Shown piece by piece: positions 5,083-9,090 of a stretch of DNA of 9,090 nucleotides. The position numbers and the translations under genes are program-made. The notes under the pieces were generated by a model. The model did no database searches. It had not been told where the DNA came from and saw only the letters and a list, made by a program, of their open reading frames with translations. Origin of the DNA: Lysobacteraceae bacterium (GTDB taxonomy: Bacteria; Pseudomonadota; Gammaproteobacteria; Xanthomonadales; Xanthomonadaceae). The stretch is from assembly GCA_003449515.1 (NCBI GenBank), contig DMHI01000280.1:1-9090 (forward strand), read 5' to 3'. Positions within the stretch are counted from its first letter, which is position 1. Every line of letters begins with the position of its first letter.

Positions 5083-5949
5083 ATGCCCCCCCCCGCGCGC
5101 GTGCAGAACCGTCTTCATGCGTTCAGATTGTGGACTCTCGCTGCCTTCCTCTCTGTACTCTGGGCACAGACTGTCAGCGCACGTGAAGGCTGTCCGGACA
5201 AGACAGACGGAACGCCGTGTATTGAAGGGCCAGAAGTAACCGCTCCGGCACCCGGCAGCGTGCCGACTCCGCCATGGTGGGAGGATCGGATTCGACAACT
5301 CATCGGCCCCGGGCCCGGCACGGCACGTTTTGCGGTTTGCCTGGACCTTCTGCGAGAGCGGAGAAACTTGCCGGCTCGATGCCAGGATGCTCCGCTCGCC
5401 AATCCAAATGAATTTCCGCCGAGTACATTGTTTGATCGGCGTAGTGCCATGGGGTTCCTCCATCGGTACCTCACGCGCGCGTCGTCGCACACGCGGGCCC
5501 AGCTTGAGGAAGCGATGCAGCGGCACTACATCAATCGACAATTCGCTTTTGGCTCAGAGGCAGTAAGGGCGGTTGACGAGAGGTTCCTTTCGGAGTTGGC
5601 ATCGGTTTGCGTAGCTGAGAGCCGTGTGAGTGTCGGAAGTGGGGGCAACTGGCCCGTCGACGTCTGTTATACCGCACTCTCCAGATCGATGTTCGAAGTC
5701 CGGGGGTCCGGCGACTGGGGGAATAGAGCCTTCGACTACCTTGTGTCAATCATCCCGAACCTTTTTGAAGCTCTTGCACAGTCGAGGGCGAGGGTCTTGG
5801 CTGGAGAGTTCGGTGCTGAGCTTGCCCAGTCCTACACGCAGGTTCCGCAGAACTCGTTCGAGCAGTTTTCGGAGTATGCAGAAGGTACCCTTGCTTGCGT
5901 TGCTTACTGGGAGCTGTGGAACTCGTTCCATCAGTGCGGTGCGCCATGA
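5083..5949 (+). CDS. Hypothetical exported protein with eight cysteines
   Basis: No family recognised. From the ATG with the strong AAGGAG site the protein has 288 residues. The N-terminus is a clear Sec signal peptide: basic residues (Arg6, Arg10, Arg15), hydrophobic core LWTLAAFLSVLW and a likely cleavage at VSA/RE after residue 33. The mature part begins with a Pro-rich, Cys-containing linker (Cys37, Cys46, then TAPAPGSVPTPPWW), followed by a mostly helical body. It has eight cysteines in all (37, 46, 86, 100, 176, 195, 272, 285), an even set after the signal peptide that would suit disulfides in the periplasm or outside. There is no lipobox. The first codons after ATG form a run of nine C (5086-5094). 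Its TGA overlaps the next gene's ATG (ATGA), so the two are probably made together. Base composition is lower in GC than its neighbours, suggesting acquisition by transfer. Confidence 0.75.
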   Translation: MPPPARVQNRLHAFRLWTLAAFLSVLWAQTVSAREGCPDKTDGTPCIEGPEVTAPAPGSVPTPPWWEDRIRQLIGPGPGTARFAVCLDLLRERRNLPARCQDAPLANPNEFPPSTLFDRRSAMGFLHRYLTRASSHTRAQLEEAMQRHYINRQFAFGSEAVRAVDERFLSELASVCVAESRVSVGSGGNWPVDVCYTALSRSMFEVRGSGDWGNRAFDYLVSIIPNLFEALAQSRARVLAGEFGAELAQSYTQVPQNSFEQFSEYAEGTLACVAYWELWNSFHQCGAP

Positions 5950-6839
5950 GCGGTAGGACAATCAGGGTGATTTGGGTGACTGCTCTTGCTTTGGGCGGCG
6001 TTGCAGCTTTCTACGCTGTTTCGAATGCGCAAGGGGACACAGAGATGTCTTCGAGCCGCGGGAATGGCCCGGCTTCTGAGGCTGTTCTTCAATCGTCCGA
6101 GTTGCATACAGCAGAGTCGCGCGCAAGTACTGGCGATCCATACCCGCCCTCGCCGCTTTTGGCCGAGTACGCGTGCGTCGACTGCACAACCGACGTGCTC
6201 AGTAAGAGCCCCTTCGTCGCAGAATCGGAGGCCGAGGCACGTTGGATGATAAAGAACGCATTCCCAAGCGTCAAAATGCGTCGGTGGACCGACGAGGCAA
6301 CCATCGCCGAGGTTGAAGAGCGCGCTAAACGCGAAGGTTCGGACGTGTGGGCGCTCGAACTGGTTCGGAAGCGTTGCGCCGTCGGTGACGCGCGTAGATG
6401 TGCTACCGAGGAAATTGGGCGTGCGATGCTCTTGGCTGAGGCGGGCCGGCTCTACGCCCAATATGTCATTGCAGAGAGCCATTTGCGCTTAGCTGGATCA
6501 ACGGATCCAGCCGTATCTGGTGCTGTCGCACTTTGGTCACGCTCTCAGGCTCCGGAGGCCCTTTTCTCAGCCGCACTGAGGGGCGACGGGAAGGCAGAGC
6601 ACTTCCTCACTGATTTGGGGGGTGGTCTTGGCCGCCCTTGGACCGCAGTAGAGCTAAAAAAGGCTGCTTTTTCAGCCATTTCGGCGCAGCAGGTCGAATC
6701 TGCGATGGCTGCGGCGAGCGGGCGCGTCCCGCGCCAGTGGGCGCCGCGGCCGACTCGTGATCTCACTTCAACGGTTCAGAGGGTTATGGACTACGAGGCT
6801 CGCAGTAGATCCGCTCACGCCGACTCGATCCGTCCATAA
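5946..6839 (+). CDS. Hypothetical membrane-anchored or exported protein with CxxC
   Basis: No family recognised. The start at ATG 5946 overlaps the previous stop; it was preferred over an in-frame start at 5895 because it places a basic residue pair (Arg4, Arg7) just before the hydrophobic stretch IRVIWVTALALGGVAAFYAV (about residues 6-25), which then reads as a signal peptide or single membrane anchor. Length 297 residues. After a Ser-rich linker (residues ~31-70) comes Cys77-Val-Asp-Cys80, then a predicted mostly helical domain with two more cysteines (Cys144, Cys152 in RKRCAVGDARRC) and helix pairs rich in Ala, Glu and Arg, such as AMLLAEAGRLYAQYVIAESH. The spacing loosely recalls Sel1/TPR helical repeats, but no repeat consensus can be shown. 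It probably acts outside the cytoplasm together with the upstream protein. Low-GC codons (for example AAA AAG, TTT TCA near 6657-6675) set it apart from flanking genes. Confidence 0.7.
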   Translation: MSGRTIRVIWVTALALGGVAAFYAVSNAQGDTEMSSSRGNGPASEAVLQSSELHTAESRASTGDPYPPSPLLAEYACVDCTTDVLSKSPFVAESEAEARWMIKNAFPSVKMRRWTDEATIAEVEERAKREGSDVWALELVRKRCAVGDARRCATEEIGRAMLLAEAGRLYAQYVIAESHLRLAGSTDPAVSGAVALWSRSQAPEALFSAALRGDGKAEHFLTDLGGGLGRPWTAVELKKAAFSAISAQQVESAMAAASGRVPRQWAPRPTRDLTSTVQRVMDYEARSRSAHADSIRP

Positions 6840-6860
6840 ACGAAAACTGAGACAGCTCAG
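6838..6860 (-). terminator. Small terminator at the end of the argS-ftsN operon
   Basis: On the - strand CTGAG-CTGT-CTCAG (6860-6847) is followed by TTTTCGTTT. The hairpin starts inside the last codons of the SPOR gene, whose stop codon is part of the left arm. The stem is only five base pairs, so strength is uncertain. On the + strand no T-run follows, so it would not stop the convergent hypothetical genes. Confidence 0.5.
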
Positions 6861-7545
6861 CGCGCCGGCGTGGCCTTGATTCCGGCCTCGGCGAGCTGGG
6901 CCTGGGCGGCGGCGCGCTCGGCCTCGCTGGCGAACGGCCCGAGCCGGACGCGGTGCAGGGTGCGGCCGTCGGCCTGCACGGTTTCGATGCGGGCGCTGCG
7001 TCCCAGCAGGGCCAGCTTGGCGCGCAGTGCCTCGGCATCGCCGGCATTGCTGAAGGCACCGGCCTGCAGCAGCCCCCCCGCCGAGGCCACGGTCGCCGTC
7101 GGTGCCGAGGTGGCATCGGCAGCGGTGGCGGCACCGGGAGCAGTGCTGGCACCGGCAGCGGTGGCGGCACCGGGAGCAGTGCTGGCGTCGGCAGCGTTGG
7201 CAGTGCTCGGCGTCGCGGCGGTGGGCGGCGTGCCGCCGTCCGTGCCTTGGTCCGGCAGCGCCACTTCCCTCTCGGGCAGCACGGTGTAGAAATCGAAGGT
7301 CGGCCTCGGTGCCCGGTTCGCGTCGGCCGGCTCCTGCGCCACCGGCTCGCGCTCGCGGCTGGAGGGCGCGGCCTCGGCATTCGGATCGGGTTGCGGCAGC
7401 AGGGCGTCGAGGCGCTCGCGATCGCCAAAGACGAAGAAGGCCGCGGCGAGCCCAAGGCCGATCAACAGGCCCGCGCCGAGCACCAGCGCCATCTTCATGC
7501 CGCCGCTGCGCTTGGCCTGCGTGCGTCCGCCGCGCCGGGCTGCCA

Positions 7546-7546
<1 letters not shown>
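6857..7546 (-). CDS. ftsN: SPOR-domain protein, FtsN-like cell-division protein
   Basis: Bitopic inner-membrane protein expected to act in septal peptidoglycan synthesis; SPOR domains bind glycan strands stripped of peptide stems at the division site. From ATG 7546 it has 229 residues: basic cytoplasmic tail (1-18), one membrane segment MALVLGAGLLIGLGLAAAFF (19-38), then a periplasmic linker with the short FDFYTVLPEREV motif (84-95) seen in FtsN-type proteins. An Ala/Pro/Thr-rich low-complexity stretch with a 36-bp DNA repeat follows (114-145), and then the C-terminal SPOR domain (about 157-229) with LQAGAF and RVRLGPF. The start is set by GGAG eight bases upstream and by a one-base overlap with the argS stop (TGATG), so it is coupled to argS. 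The same argS-SPOR order occurs in Pseudomonas, where hslVU follows; here two unrelated genes lie beyond. A generic SPOR protein is the alternative. Confidence 0.85.
7112..7207 (-). repeat. 36-bp tandem repeat inside ftsN
   Basis: Two 36-bp units, 7112-7147 and 7148-7183, differ at only one base, and a third partial unit (7184-7207, 12 bp shorter and with a few changes) follows. The unit length is a multiple of three and encodes a 12-residue Ala/Thr/Ser/Pro/Gly repeat (including ASTAPGAATA) in the periplasmic linker, so copy-number change would alter linker length without shifting the frame. Confidence 0.9.

Positions 7547-9090
<1,544 letters not shown>

Noticed and set aside
4945..5541. 198-residue open frame on the - strand across the gap and the first hypothetical gene
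   Set aside because: It has no ribosome site or recognisable domain, and its opposite strand carries a signal-peptide gene with a strong ribosome site; treated as a chance frame.
6655..6681. Hairpin GGCTG/CAGCC with T-run inside the second hypothetical gene
   Set aside because: The T-run lies in the loop, not after the stem, and the coding frame continues through it; not a terminator.

Overview
The window is high-GC bacterial chromosome, most likely a gammaproteobacterium of the Lysobacteraceae/Xanthomonadaceae type. This is inferred from the GC-rich codon use, the biosynthetic arginine decarboxylase and spermidine synthase lying close together, and the argS gene followed by an FtsN-like SPOR protein. 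Species cannot be fixed from the sequence alone.

Layout, left to right: the 3' part of a PII nitrogen-regulator gene (+) ends at a strong hairpin terminator that also faces the convergent speE (-). Behind speE, on the same strand, lie a leader with three copies of a 12-bp repeat, a small palindrome, and a compact hicB-hicA toxin-antitoxin pair (-). Divergent from hicB is speA (+), whose stop codon overlaps the GTG start of a 3-hydroxyisobutyrate-dehydrogenase-family oxidoreductase (+). After a 237-bp gap come two overlapping genes (+) for unrecognised, probably exported proteins with visibly lower GC and looser codon use. On the right, transcribed leftward, argS (5' end outside the window) overlaps by one base an ftsN-like SPOR gene, which ends in its own small terminator.

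The housekeeping theme is nitrogen, arginine and polyamine metabolism. PII senses nitrogen and energy status, SpeA turns arginine into agmatine (a route to putrescine), SpeE turns putrescine into spermidine, and ArgRS uses the same amino acid. FtsN-like SPOR proteins act in cell division.

Two segments look accessory. The first is the HicBA module lodged between speE and speA, bracketed by an exact 11-bp direct repeat. The second is the pair of exported hypothetical genes at about 5083-6839. It has an ATGA overlap, a nine-C run directly after the first start codon, eight cysteines in the mature first protein, and a CxxC in the second. That pair is the best candidate in the window for something undescribed, but no function can be assigned from sequence alone.
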